Shown piece by piece: positions 35,974 to 44,771 of a stretch of 64,000 nucleotides of DNA; within the stretch, counting starts at the first letter, position 1, and the number at the start of each line of letters is the position of its first letter. The position numbers and the translations under genes are program-made. The stretch is from Streptomyces fructofermentans (GTDB taxonomy: Bacteria; Actinomycetota; Actinomycetes; Streptomycetales; Streptomycetaceae): positions 62,001-126,000 of the forward strand of contig NZ_BMWD01000011.1 in the NCBI RefSeq assembly GCF_014651055.1, in the 5' to 3' direction. The notes under the pieces are model-generated. The model was not told the DNA's origin and ran no database searches. It saw nothing but the letters and a program-made list of their open reading frames with translations.

Positions 35974-38900
35974 GCGGCGGCCGGGCGCGGCCCAGGAGGT
36001 TCCGCAGCTCCTCCACGACCGGGGTGTCGGTCCCCTCCAGTGCGTCGAGAGCCAGCCGCCACTGCTCGTGGGCGTCGTCGGCGCGGCCCGCGGACCGGTG
36101 GAGGAGTCCCCTCTGGTGCCGGGCGAGACCGGTCGTGTAGCGGTCGGCGAGCCGCTCGGCACGCTCCAGCAGCAGGGCGCACTCCCGCTCCGCCCGCTCG
36201 GTGCGGCCGAGCCCGCGCAGCGCCCTGACCAGGCCGAGCCGGGTCTGCGAGCCGCTCTGCCAGTCCACCCCGTCGGACACGCTCAGCGCGCGGTCGAAGT
36301 GCTCCAGCGCTCCGCCCGGCTCCCCGAGCGACAGGTGGGCGAACCCGATGTTGCAGTGCCCCGACTCACGGATCCGGGAGTCGCCCATGACCTCGCCCAG
36401 GGCGAGACTGCGCTCGTGCCACGCGACGGCGGCCCGCGGATCGCTGTGCTCGTACAGGTTGCCCAGGTTGCTGTAGGCGATGGCCTCGCCGTCCATGTCA
36501 CCGAGTTCCCGGGCGAGTTCCAGGCTCTCCCGCAGCGCTGACTCGCACTCCGCGTACCGGCCGAGGCTCTCCAGGAGCAGGCCGCGGTTGTTCAGGCAGC
36601 GCTGGATGCGCGACACCACGCCGAGACCGCGCCAGCGCGCGAGAGCCTGGTCGGTCAGGGCGAGCGCCTCGCCGGCCCGCCCCTGCATGAAGTGCAGGCC
36701 CGCCAGGTCGGAGAGCGCGATCGCCTCGGCGGCGTCGTCCCCCAGCCGCCGCGCGACCGTCAGGGCCTGCCGTCCCAGCGCCGCCAACTCACGCAACCTG
36801 CCCCGGCGTTGCAGGTAGGGGAAGAGCGAGCGCACGAGGACCGGGACAAGAGGGGACCCGCCCGCGGGCCCCTCGACGAGCGCGAGGACGTTCGCCACCT
36901 CCCGGTCGCCCCACGCGACGGCCTCCGCGGCCGAGCCGAACGGGGGCGCCTCCTCGCGTCCCGCGTACGCCCGCTCCCGCTCGATCGGTGTCGCGCCGAG
37001 CCGGTTGTCCCGGTCCACGCCGGAGGGGGTGAGGGCGAGTACGCACTGCCGGGCCGAGGCGATGTACCAGTGGAGGGCGGTCTCCGTGGGATCGCAGGCA
37101 CCGGAGCGGGTGCCACCGCCCGCGCCCACCTCCGCGCCTGCCTGTCCTGCCGCCGCGCCTGCCTGTCCTGCCTCCGTGCCTGCCGTTCCTGCCGCCGCGC
37201 CGGGAGCCGGGGCGGGCTCCTCGGTGTACGAGTGCGGGTGCGGGGGCCGCGAGGAGTGCGCGGGCTCCCGGGGGCCCGTCCCGTCGCCCGCCTCCCGGGC
37301 GACCTCGCGCGCGAAGTCCCGTACGAGGTCGTGCGGGGCGTACCGGCCGAACGCCGTCTCGTCGAGCAGCGCGACGTCGACCAGCCTGTCGAGGGCGGCC
37401 TCGGCCCGCCGTTCCCTCGTGCCCAGCAGCCTGGCGAGGAGCGGCACCCCGTAGGTCGGCAGATCGAGCGCGCCGATCCGGCGCAGCGCGAGCGCCGCGT
37501 CCCGGTCCGCCTCCCGGTCCGAGGCGCGCAGGGCGTCCAGGGCGACCGCGAGCGAACGCCGCACGCTGAGGTCGTCGTACTCCAGGTGGTGCAGACGTTC
37601 GCCGCAGCGGGCCAGCTGACCGGCGAGGGCGTCCGGGGTGAGCACCCGCCGGGCTGCGAGACGGGCGGCGACGATCCGCAGCGCCAGGGGCAGCCGCCCG
37701 GTGAGCCCGACCAGGGGGTGGGCGCCGTCGAGCCCGTCCCGCCCGGACACGGCCCGGAGCAACGCGGCGCTCTCCTCCCCGGAGAGCGGCGCCAGCGGGA
37801 AGCGCGTCACCCCGTCGAGGGCGGTGAGGGGCGAGCGGCTGGTCACGATCACCGCGCACCCGGGTCCCGCCGGGAGCAGCGGCCGCACCTGCGCGGCACT
37901 CGCGGCGTCGTCGAGCACCAGCAGGGTGCGGGTGGGCGCTAGGAGCGAGCGGAGCAACGCGCTTGCCGCGTCGGGGTGTTCGGGCACACCGCAGGACTCC
38001 ACGCCCAGATCGCGCAACAGCGAGGCGAGGGCCTGCCCGGGGGCGAGCGGCGGTACGCCGGGCGTGGCACCGTGCAGCCGTACGTAGAGCTGCCCGTCCG
38101 GGAACTCCGCCCGCAGGCCGTGCGCCACGTGCACGCCCAGCGCGCTCTTGCCCACCCCGGCCATGCCGCTGACGACGGCCGCACGGGGGGCGCCGGGCCC
38201 GCCGCCGCTTCCCTCGGGGGCGAGCGCGGCCCGCAGGTCGCGGACGGTCGCGGCGCGCCCGGTGAAGCAGACGGGGGCGGGGGGAAGTTGGGCGGGCCGG
38301 GGCGGTGAGGTGTCCCGCCCGGCCGCGGCGTCCCCCGGCCCGGCCAGGTCGGCCCCCGGCTGATCGGGACCCGCCCGATCGGGACCTGCCCGATCGGCGA
38401 CAGCCGGTTTCGGGGCCGGGCCGGACTGACCCGTGTGGGGCCGACGCGTGTGGGACTCAGCCGTAGGTGACTGACCCGTGCGGGCCGAGTCCAGTTCGGT
38501 CGACTCCGGGCCGGCCGCCTCCGAACCGGCCGCCTCCGGACCGGCCGAGTCCCGTTCGGTCGACTCCGGGCCGGCCGAGTCTGCGCAGGGGTACGGGTCC
38601 GGTTCCGCACCCGGCGGCTCGACGGACGCCTGACCGGCCCCGATCGACCGTGCGGCAGGGTCCACGTCCGCACCGCGCGGCTCGGCGGACGCCGCCGCAG
38701 TCCGGGACGAGCCGGAAGCCGTACCGGCCCCGGGCGAACCGGTCGAGCCACCGCCGACGGACGGCGGACCGGCGGGCAGGGACTCGTCCCCGCGCGACCG
38801 TGCGGCAGGCGCGGCGAGTCCGGTGGACAGGGCAGCCGGGGCGGTCGGCGCGGGCGGAGCGACCGGCGTCCGCCCGTACGGCGTCCCGGGGCCCCGGCCC

Positions 38901-39712
38901 ACGGCTCCCGCCCCGGTCCCCGGCTCCCGCAGGATCTCCAGGTGCGCCTCCCGTACCGCGAGCCCGGGTTCGACACCGAGTTCGCGTACGAGCGTGCGCC
39001 GCAGGTCGCGATGGACGGCCAGCGCCTCCGCCTGGCGGCCCGTCCGGTACAGGACCAGCATCAGCTGCCGGTGGAAGGCCTCCCGGAGCGGGAACTCCGC
39101 GGTCAGGGCCGCAAGCCCGGGGGCGAGCCCGGCGAGGCGTACGACCCGTTCGGGGTCCCGGCGGCCCAGCTCCAGTTCCGCGTCGTAGCGGCACTCCAGC
39201 GCGAACAGCCGCGCCTCCTTGAGCCGCTGCGCGAGGGCGTGCCCGCCGGCCTCCGGCGGCAGGCCGCTCAACGGGGTGCCGCGCCACAGCGCCAGCGCCG
39301 ACGCGGCCCCGGCCCCGGCCCGCTCCCAGTCGCGCCGCGCGTGCGCCGCGCGCGCCGACTCGACCCGGCTCTCGAAGACCCGTACGTCCAACTCGCTCTC
39401 GGCGACCCGCAACCGGTAGCCGGGCGGCACCGACCGCAGCCGGTCCGGGTCGTCCAGGAGCCGCCGCAGCCGGGTCACGTGGTTGTGCAGGGAGGCGTGC
39501 GCGGAAGCGGGCGGCGACCCGCCCCAGAGCGCGTCCTTGAGCAGATCGACGGAGACGACCCGCCCCGGTTCCAGAAGCAAAGCGGCGAGCAGCACCCGCG
39601 CCTTGGCGCTGCCGACGGGCCTTGGCGTGCCCCCCGCGTCGTACAGGACGGTCGGCCCGAGCAACCCGAATCGCAGCCCGTCCCCGGGCTCCGACCGCCT
39701 ACCGCCGACCAC
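35933..39712 (-). CDS. AfsR/SARP-type regulator (BTAD, NB-ARC, TPR)
   Basis: A 1259-aa regulator. Residues about 12-100 are an OmpR-type DNA-binding domain (FGLLGPTVLY, SLHNHVTRLRRLL, GYRLRV); 107-252 are the BTAD. A low-complexity Ala/Pro/Gly/Glu linker runs to about 480. NB-ARC follows: P-loop GMAGVGKSA (about 515-523) and TLLVLDDA. TPR repeats fill about 980-1240. AfsR-like proteins activate secondary metabolism after signals. GTG 39712 is chosen for AAGAGGCGGACGA; GTG 39730 is also open. The linker is encoded partly by 15-bp GCC-CTC-type repeats near 38460-38640. Confidence 0.92.
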   Translation of the reverse strand: MVGGRRSEPGDGLRFGLLGPTVLYDAGGTPRPVGSAKARVLLAALLLEPGRVVSVDLLKDALWGGSPPASAHASLHNHVTRLRRLLDDPDRLRSVPPGYRLRVAESELDVRVFESRVESARAAHARRDWERAGAGAASALALWRGTPLSGLPPEAGGHALAQRLKEARLFALECRYDAELELGRRDPERVVRLAGLAPGLAALTAEFPLREAFHRQLMLVLYRTGRQAEALAVHRDLRRTLVRELGVEPGLAVREAHLEILREPGTGAGAVGRGPGTPYGRTPVAPPAPTAPAALSTGLAAPAARSRGDESLPAGPPSVGGGSTGSPGAGTASGSSRTAAASAEPRGADVDPAARSIGAGQASVEPPGAEPDPYPCADSAGPESTERDSAGPEAAGSEAAGPESTELDSARTGQSPTAESHTRRPHTGQSGPAPKPAVADRAGPDRAGPDQPGADLAGPGDAAAGRDTSPPRPAQLPPAPVCFTGRAATVRDLRAALAPEGSGGGPGAPRAAVVSGMAGVGKSALGVHVAHGLRAEFPDGQLYVRLHGATPGVPPLAPGQALASLLRDLGVESCGVPEHPDAASALLRSLLAPTRTLLVLDDAASAAQVRPLLPAGPGCAVIVTSRSPLTALDGVTRFPLAPLSGEESAALLRAVSGRDGLDGAHPLVGLTGRLPLALRIVAARLAARRVLTPDALAGQLARCGERLHHLEYDDLSVRRSLAVALDALRASDREADRDAALALRRIGALDLPTYGVPLLARLLGTRERRAEAALDRLVDVALLDETAFGRYAPHDLVRDFAREVAREAGDGTGPREPAHSSRPPHPHSYTEEPAPAPGAAAGTAGTEAGQAGAAAGQAGAEVGAGGGTRSGACDPTETALHWYIASARQCVLALTPSGVDRDNRLGATPIERERAYAGREEAPPFGSAAEAVAWGDREVANVLALVEGPAGGSPLVPVLVRSLFPYLQRRGRLRELAALGRQALTVARRLGDDAAEAIALSDLAGLHFMQGRAGEALALTDQALARWRGLGVVSRIQRCLNNRGLLLESLGRYAECESALRESLELARELGDMDGEAIAYSNLGNLYEHSDPRAAVAWHERSLALGEVMGDSRIRESGHCNIGFAHLSLGEPGGALEHFDRALSVSDGVDWQSGSQTRLGLVRALRGLGRTERAERECALLLERAERLADRYTTGLARHQRGLLHRSAGRADDAHEQWRLALDALEGTDTPVVEELRNLLGRARPPLTSRPRSTPPPPS

Positions 39713-40112
39713 TCGTCCGCCTCTTCCCACCAGCGGCTACGACGGCCTGATCCAGTCGCTCCGCGGCCTTTCAGGCGAAACTCCGTGCCCCGCCACACCG
39801 TTCGTCCCATGTTAGCGATCCGTTGGTGTGGCCTGATTTGATCACTGCGTCGGACCCGGTCGCTCCGGTACGCGGTTGGCGTCCACGGTCGCCGCGACTC
39901 GGGGGAGTGTCGCCGTCGTGACCGGGTCCGAGAACACCTACTGGCGCGCGCGCGGCACGCGCGGTGAAGAACGCCTCCCCGCGACGTCCCCCCTTCGCCT
40001 TCACGCGGTGTACGGACTCGGTTCACCTGGAATTTCCCCAGAGTTCCCGTCAGCAAAAGCGCCGCGCGGCCCGGCGTCCCGGACCGGACGGCGCCACGCC
40101 GGACCGCCGGAC
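39713..40112. other. 400-bp region between AfsR-like and glycosyltransferase genes
   Basis: No gene seen. The stretch 39780-39860 is relatively A/T-rich (for example TTGATCACTG), a likely promoter for the leftward AfsR-like gene. Confidence 0.6.
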
Positions 40113-41018
40113 TCAGAGGACGGGCGGCCGCCCGAGGCGCGTCAGCCGCCACACCGTCCGCCACCGCATCGGACGCCGCTCCCCCGCCGGGGCCCGCAGC
40201 CCCTCGGCGAAACCGCCGAACCACGCCCGCAGCCCGGCTCCGGACCTCGTCCGTACGAGCGTCAGGGCGATCCACACCGCGAGGTGCACCGGGATCAGCG
40301 GGAGCGGCAGCCGGCGCCGCACCAGCCAGACGCGGTTGCGCGCCGTGACGCGGTGGTAGATGGCGTGCCGGGCGGGCGAGGTCTTGGGGTGCTGGAGCAG
40401 CAGTCCCGGCTCGTAGCGGATCGTCCAGCCGGCGTCGGCGGCACGCCACGCCAGGTCGGTCTCCTCGTGTGCGAAGAAGAACTCGGCGGGCCAGTCGCCG
40501 GTACCGGCGAGCATCTCCATGGACAGCGCGTGGCCGCCGCCGAGGAAGTACGTCACCTCACCACCCCGCATGGGGTCCTTGGCACCGAGCCGGGGCACGT
40601 GCCGCCGCTGGGTCTCGCCGCTCTCGTCGGCGATCCTGAATCCGACGATGCCGAGGCGCGGTTCGGCGGCGTAGAGGCCGCGCACCTGCCGCAGTACGTC
40701 CGGGTCCACGAGCAGTCCGTCGTCGTCGAGTTCGACCACGACGTCCACGTCGCCGAACTCGCGCAGCCGCCGCAGCGCGACGTTCCGGCCGCCCGGGCAG
40801 CCCAGGTTCTCGTCGACCTCGATCGCGGTGACCTCGCCGGGCAGTCCCAGCCGCTCGGCGAACTCCGGGAGCGGGCAGCCGTTCCCGACGATCACGATGC
40901 GTTCGGGCGCCACGTCCTGCTTGGCGACCGACGCGAGCAGCGCGTCCACTTCCTCCGGCCGGTTCCCCATGGTCACCACGGCGACCGCGATGCGTGGCTC
41001 CTGCGGCACGACGCCCAC
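40113..41018 (-). CDS. Glycosyltransferase family 2 protein
   Basis: A roughly 300-aa GT-A enzyme: IAVAVVTMGNRPEEVDALLAS at the start of the Rossmann part, NLGCPGGRN, a DDD metal/nucleotide motif in VVVELDDDGLLVDP, then EETDLAWRAADAG. The C-terminal stretch LIPVHLAVWIALTLVRT could be a membrane helix. Possible substrates are cell-wall or exopolysaccharide sugars; not resolvable here. The start is uncertain among GTG 41009, 41018, 41027 and the ATG at 41171. Confidence 0.85.
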   Translation of the reverse strand: MGVVPQEPRIAVAVVTMGNRPEEVDALLASVAKQDVAPERIVIVGNGCPLPEFAERLGLPGEVTAIEVDENLGCPGGRNVALRRLREFGDVDVVVELDDDGLLVDPDVLRQVRGLYAAEPRLGIVGFRIADESGETQRRHVPRLGAKDPMRGGEVTYFLGGGHALSMEMLAGTGDWPAEFFFAHEETDLAWRAADAGWTIRYEPGLLLQHPKTSPARHAIYHRVTARNRVWLVRRRLPLPLIPVHLAVWIALTLVRTRSGAGLRAWFGGFAEGLRAPAGERRPMRWRTVWRLTRLGRPPVL

Positions 41019-41563
41019 CCCACCCACTCGACGACAAGGCTCGACAACAAGGGGCGATGCTAGCCGTTCACGGCGGGGTCGCCCTGCGTCCACCAATTCT
41101 CTTTGCCGCATACGGACTTCGGCGGAGTTCGGCGGCTCTCCGGCGTCCGCCCCGCACGGTCCGCACCGCACAGTCCGCCCCGCACGGTCCGCACCACGCC
41201 GGGCCCGGCACGCGGGGGTCCGTCAGGGCGGGGGGGTCCGTCAGGGCGGGGGCCTCGCGGGTGCGCGCCCTGCGCGTCGGAGGGGAACGCGTACACGCGG
41301 ACCGCCCCATATCCCGGGCCGCACCGCCCACCTCCCGGGCCACACCGGCCACCGCCCACCGGCCACCTCCCACCGCCCGCCGCTCACTGCCGCGTGGGCC
41401 CCGACGGCGGGTAGCGTGTTCACCGCCACACCCCGCCCCACTTCCCGCCCGGCACCCGCACCGGCTCAGCGCGAACCCGGCCGACGTGCCGGAATCGCGG
41501 AGAGGGGGCCGGAGCGCCGGAGAGCCCGCCGGGGACAGAGCCGCCGAGGAGAAGGAGCCCCGA
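41019..41563. other. 545-bp intergenic region with short repeats
   Basis: Divergent gap between the glycosyltransferase and M56 genes. Contains GTCCGTCAGGGCGGGGG twice near 41218-41258 and C/A-rich GGCCACC repeats near 41345-41375. No gene supported; ORFs here are antisense-like artefacts of composition. Confidence 0.65.
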
Positions 41564-42511
41564 ATGACCGTGTCCGTCTCCCTCCTGCTGATGGCGGCCG
41601 TCGCCCTGACCGCCGCGGTCGCGGCCCCGCGCGTCCTGACGGCCGCCGCCTGGCCCGACCGGGAACCCGTGCTCGCTCTGTGGGTGTGGCAGTGCCTGGT
41701 CGCCACCGTCCTGCTGTGCTGCCTGACCTCACTCGTACTGAGCGCCTCGGCGGTCTTCCACACGGTCCGCGTCCGCGTCTTCGCGCCCGCGCCGCCGTCC
41801 GTGACCAGGGCGTACGACCTGACGGCCGCCCCGCCCTGGACGACGGCACTGGCCCTTCTGCTGGCCGGCGGCGCGGCCTGGACGACGGCCATGCTCGCCC
41901 GCGAGCTGACGGAGGCGCACCGGCGCGGTCGCGCGCGCAGGGCGCACCTGCGCGAACGCGCACCCGAGCTGCCGGCGGGCCTGCCCGCCTCGCGCGGCCC
42001 GCTCCTGGTGCTCGAGGAGGAGTACCCGGACGCCTGGTGGATGCCGGGCCACCCGCCCCGGCTGGTCGTCACGACGGGTGCGCTGCGACGCCTCACCGGC
42101 CGCCAACTCGACGCCATCCACGCCCACGAACTGGGTCACGCGCGCGCCCGGCACGACTGGCTGCTGCACCTCTCCCAGGCGCTGGCCGCCGGCTTCCCCG
42201 GCATTCCGCTGTTCACGCACTTCCGCGACCAGACGCACCGCCTGGTCGAGCTCTCCGCCGACGACACGGCCTCCCGCCGCTGCGGGCACCTCACCACCGC
42301 GCTTGCGCTGATCGAGCTGAACCAGCACCGGGGCGTCCTGTCCTGCGCGACACCGCGGCCGCTGCTCCACCAGCGGGTGGAACGCCTGCTGGACCCGCCG
42401 CCCCGCCTCCCGCGAACCCACCGCCGCGGCACCACCACGGCCGCCGCCCTGGCCCCGCTGCTCCCCCTGCTGATCGCGTTCGCCCCGGCGCTGACGACCC
42501 TGACCGCGTAG
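41564..42511 (+). CDS. M56-family membrane metallopeptidase
   Basis: A 315-aa protein with two N-terminal helices (SLLLMAAVALTAAVAA and WQCLVATVLLCCLTSLVLS), another near residue 95, the zinc motif HELGH (in AIHAHELGHARARHDWL) and a final helix. The downstream ELSADDTASRRCG region supplies the acidic ligand. The M56 family includes BlaR1-like sensors; here there is no adjacent BlaI/MecI repressor. ATG 41564 follows GAAGGAG. Confidence 0.87.
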   Translation: MTVSVSLLLMAAVALTAAVAAPRVLTAAAWPDREPVLALWVWQCLVATVLLCCLTSLVLSASAVFHTVRVRVFAPAPPSVTRAYDLTAAPPWTTALALLLAGGAAWTTAMLARELTEAHRRGRARRAHLRERAPELPAGLPASRGPLLVLEEEYPDAWWMPGHPPRLVVTTGALRRLTGRQLDAIHAHELGHARARHDWLLHLSQALAAGFPGIPLFTHFRDQTHRLVELSADDTASRRCGHLTTALALIELNQHRGVLSCATPRPLLHQRVERLLDPPPRLPRTHRRGTTTAAALAPLLPLLIAFAPALTTLTA

Positions 42512-42634
42512 CGCGACCGCCCGCCGCCGGGGCACGGGCCGCACCGGCGCGGGCGTGGGACGGGTGTTCGCGACGCGCAACCGACGCCGACACCGACACG
42601 GCCGCGTACGACCTCGTCCAGCCGCGTCCGGACA

Positions 42635-42675
42635 AAGCAAAAGCCCCAGATCACGGCGAGTGAGTTCTGGGGCTT
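42635..42675 (-). terminator. tRNA-Thr terminator
   Basis: 10-bp arms AAGCCCCAGA (42641-42650) and complement (42666-42675). On the minus strand the stem is followed by TTTTGCTTTG, a classical intrinsic terminator. Confidence 0.85.
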
Positions 42676-42681
42676 CCACAG

Positions 42682-42755
42682 AGCCGCCTTCGGGATTCGA
42701 ACCCGAGACCTACGCATTACGAGTGCGTTGCTCTGGCCATCTGAGCTAAGGCGGC
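42682..42755 (-). tRNA. tRNA-Thr (anticodon CGT)
   Basis: The minus strand folds as a cloverleaf: acceptor GCCGCCT/AGGCGGC, D arm GCTC/GAGC, anticodon arm ACGCA-CTCGTAA-TGCGT with anticodon CGT (reads ACG), and T arm TCGGG-TTCGAAT-CCCGA. Discriminator T; CCA is not encoded. A possible -10 TAGACT lies about 40 bp upstream. Confidence 0.96.
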
Positions 42756-42806
42756 ACGCTGCCGACACCATGGTGCGATCGGCAACGTCGGTAAGTCTAC
42801 ACAGTT

Positions 42807-42846
42807 TCCGGGGGTGCTCCGCGCACACCTCGGGAGCACCCCCGGA
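42807..42846 (-). terminator. Hairpin after the secreted peptidase gene
   Basis: 14-bp perfect arms 42807-42820 and 42833-42846, beginning 12 nt after the peptidase stop codon. Confidence 0.85.
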
Positions 42847-42857
42847 GGGGCCCGCCA

Positions 42858-44459
42858 TCAGGCCTCCGAGCAGCGCTTTCCGTCCTTCGGAGGGGTGCCC
42901 GCGACGAGGTACTGGTTGATCGCGGAGTCGATGCACGCGCTGCCTCGCCCGTACGCCGTGTGGCCGTCGCCCTCATGGGTGAGAAGCGTGCCGGAGGAGA
43001 GCTGGGACGCGAGCGACTCCGCCCAGCGGTAGGGGGTCGCCGGGTCGCGGGTGGTGCCCACGACCACGATCGGGGCCGCACCCCTCGCCTCGATGCGGTG
43101 GGGTCCGCCACTCGGGGCCACAGGCCAGTACGCGCAGTTCAGGGAGGCCCACGCGAGGCCCTCGCCGAAGACCGGGGACGCCTTCTCGAAGGCGGGCAGG
43201 CCGTCCTCGACTGCTTCCGGGGAGGAGAAGGCGGCGGGCAGGTCGAGGCAGTTGACGGCCGCGTTCGCGAACATCAGGTTCGAGTACTTCCCCTCGGCGT
43301 CCCGCTCGTAGTAGCTGTCGGACAGGACGAGCAGCCCGGCGCCGTCCTTGTCCTTCATCGCCGAGGTCAGCGCCTCGCGCAGTTGCGGCCAGGCGCCCTC
43401 GTCGTACATCGCCGCGATGACACCCGTCGTGGCCAGCGCCTCGCCCAGCCTGCGGCCGTCCGCGTCGCCCGCGTCGATGGGGTCCGCGTCCAGCTTGCGG
43501 AAGAAGGCCTTGAGGTTCTTCCCGACCTGTTCCGGCGAGGTGCCCCTGCCGCCCAGCGGGCAGTCGGCACGCCGCACGCAGTCCTTCGCGAAGGACTGGA
43601 ACGCCGTCTCGAACCCGGCCGTCTGGTCCCGGTTCAGGGTCCGCGCGGGCAGCGAGGGGTCCAGCGCGCCGTCCAGCACCAGCCGGCCCACCCGGTCCGG
43701 GTACAGACCCGCGTACGTCGCCCCGAGGAACGTGCCGTACGAGGCGCCCACGTACGTCAGCTTCTCGTCGCCGAGCGCGGCGCGCACGAGGTCCATGTCC
43801 CGGGCGGCCTCGACCGTGGAGACGTGCGGCAGCAGCTTCGCCGAGTGCCGGCCGCAGCCCTCCGCGAACGTCTTGAAGGCGTCGACCAGTTCCCCGGTCT
43901 CACGCGCGTTGTCCGGAGTGGTGTCCGTCTGCGTGTACGCGTCCATCTCGCGTCCGGAGAGGCACTCGACCGGCTCGCTGCGGGCGACCCCGCGCGGGTC
44001 CACCGCCACCATGTCGTAGCGGGCGCGGACCTCCGCCGGGTAGCCGATCCCCGCGTAGGACTGGAGGTAGCCGACCGCCGAGCCGCCCGGTCCGCCCGGG
44101 TTGACGAGCAGTGATCCGAGCCGCTCGCCGGGGCCCGTGGCCTTCTTCCGTGAGACCGCCAGCCGGATGTCGCCCTTGGCGGGGTCCCCGTAGTCGAGCG
44201 GCGCCTTGAGCGTGGCGCACTCGAAGCCGGGGACACCGCAGGGCCGCCAGTTCGGCCGCTGGCCGTAGTAGGGGAGCAGCGCCGAGGGCGTGGGCCCGGG
44301 CAGCGCGCTCAGTCCCGCCGACCCCGCCGGGCTCGCGGAGCTCGTGGAACTCCCCGCGGAGCAGGCGGAGACGAGCAGTCCCGCGACGGCGAGCAGCGTG
44401 CCGCACGCCCGAAGGGATCGGTGGGCCCGGGATGCCCCGGGCCGGCGCCTGATGTACAT
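42858..44459 (-). CDS. Secreted alpha/beta-hydrolase, tripeptidyl aminopeptidase type (SlpD/E-like)
   Basis: A 533-aa lipoprotein-type enzyme. The signal LRACGTLLAVAGLLVSAC has lipobox VSAC. GGPGGSAVGYL is the oxyanion segment, VGASYGTFLG the GxSxG nucleophile elbow, VVVGTTRDPATPYRWAESL the acid region and HEGDGHTAYG the histidine. Relatives release tripeptides from secreted proteins. Four-cysteine loops (CVRRADCPLGG) are typical. ATG 44459; the ribosome-binding site is weak. Confidence 0.9.
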   Translation of the reverse strand: MYIRRRPGASRAHRSLRACGTLLAVAGLLVSACSAGSSTSSASPAGSAGLSALPGPTPSALLPYYGQRPNWRPCGVPGFECATLKAPLDYGDPAKGDIRLAVSRKKATGPGERLGSLLVNPGGPGGSAVGYLQSYAGIGYPAEVRARYDMVAVDPRGVARSEPVECLSGREMDAYTQTDTTPDNARETGELVDAFKTFAEGCGRHSAKLLPHVSTVEAARDMDLVRAALGDEKLTYVGASYGTFLGATYAGLYPDRVGRLVLDGALDPSLPARTLNRDQTAGFETAFQSFAKDCVRRADCPLGGRGTSPEQVGKNLKAFFRKLDADPIDAGDADGRRLGEALATTGVIAAMYDEGAWPQLREALTSAMKDKDGAGLLVLSDSYYERDAEGKYSNLMFANAAVNCLDLPAAFSSPEAVEDGLPAFEKASPVFGEGLAWASLNCAYWPVAPSGGPHRIEARGAAPIVVVGTTRDPATPYRWAESLASQLSSGTLLTHEGDGHTAYGRGSACIDSAINQYLVAGTPPKDGKRCSEA

Positions 44460-44771
44460 CGGGCGAGCGTAACCCTGTGCGATGCGATGATCGCGCAGAG
44501 TTGTCGACACGCCTCGTACGAGTGATGCCGTCAATCGAGCGCGCCCCGCCCGGGCGCCCGCTCGGCCACCCGCCGCCCCCGCCGGGTCGCGCGGCGCCCG
44601 CCGGTTCCGCTCGACACCAGTCGGGTGCTCGCGCCCGGCACTCGTCGGGACGCCCGCCGGTCTCACCGCCATCGGCCCCCCAGGGCCACCCCGTCGGCGC
44701 GCTCCAAGCCCGGCCGCTCCAAGCCCGGCCGCTCTCCAGCCCGGCCGCTTCGGCCGTGGGGCCGTCCGGCC
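44460..44771. other. 312-bp gap with GCTCCAAGCCCGGCC repeats
   Basis: Between holB and the peptidase gene. Near 44701-44750 a 15-bp unit recurs about three times. The left end holds the peptidase promoter. No gene seen. Confidence 0.65.
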
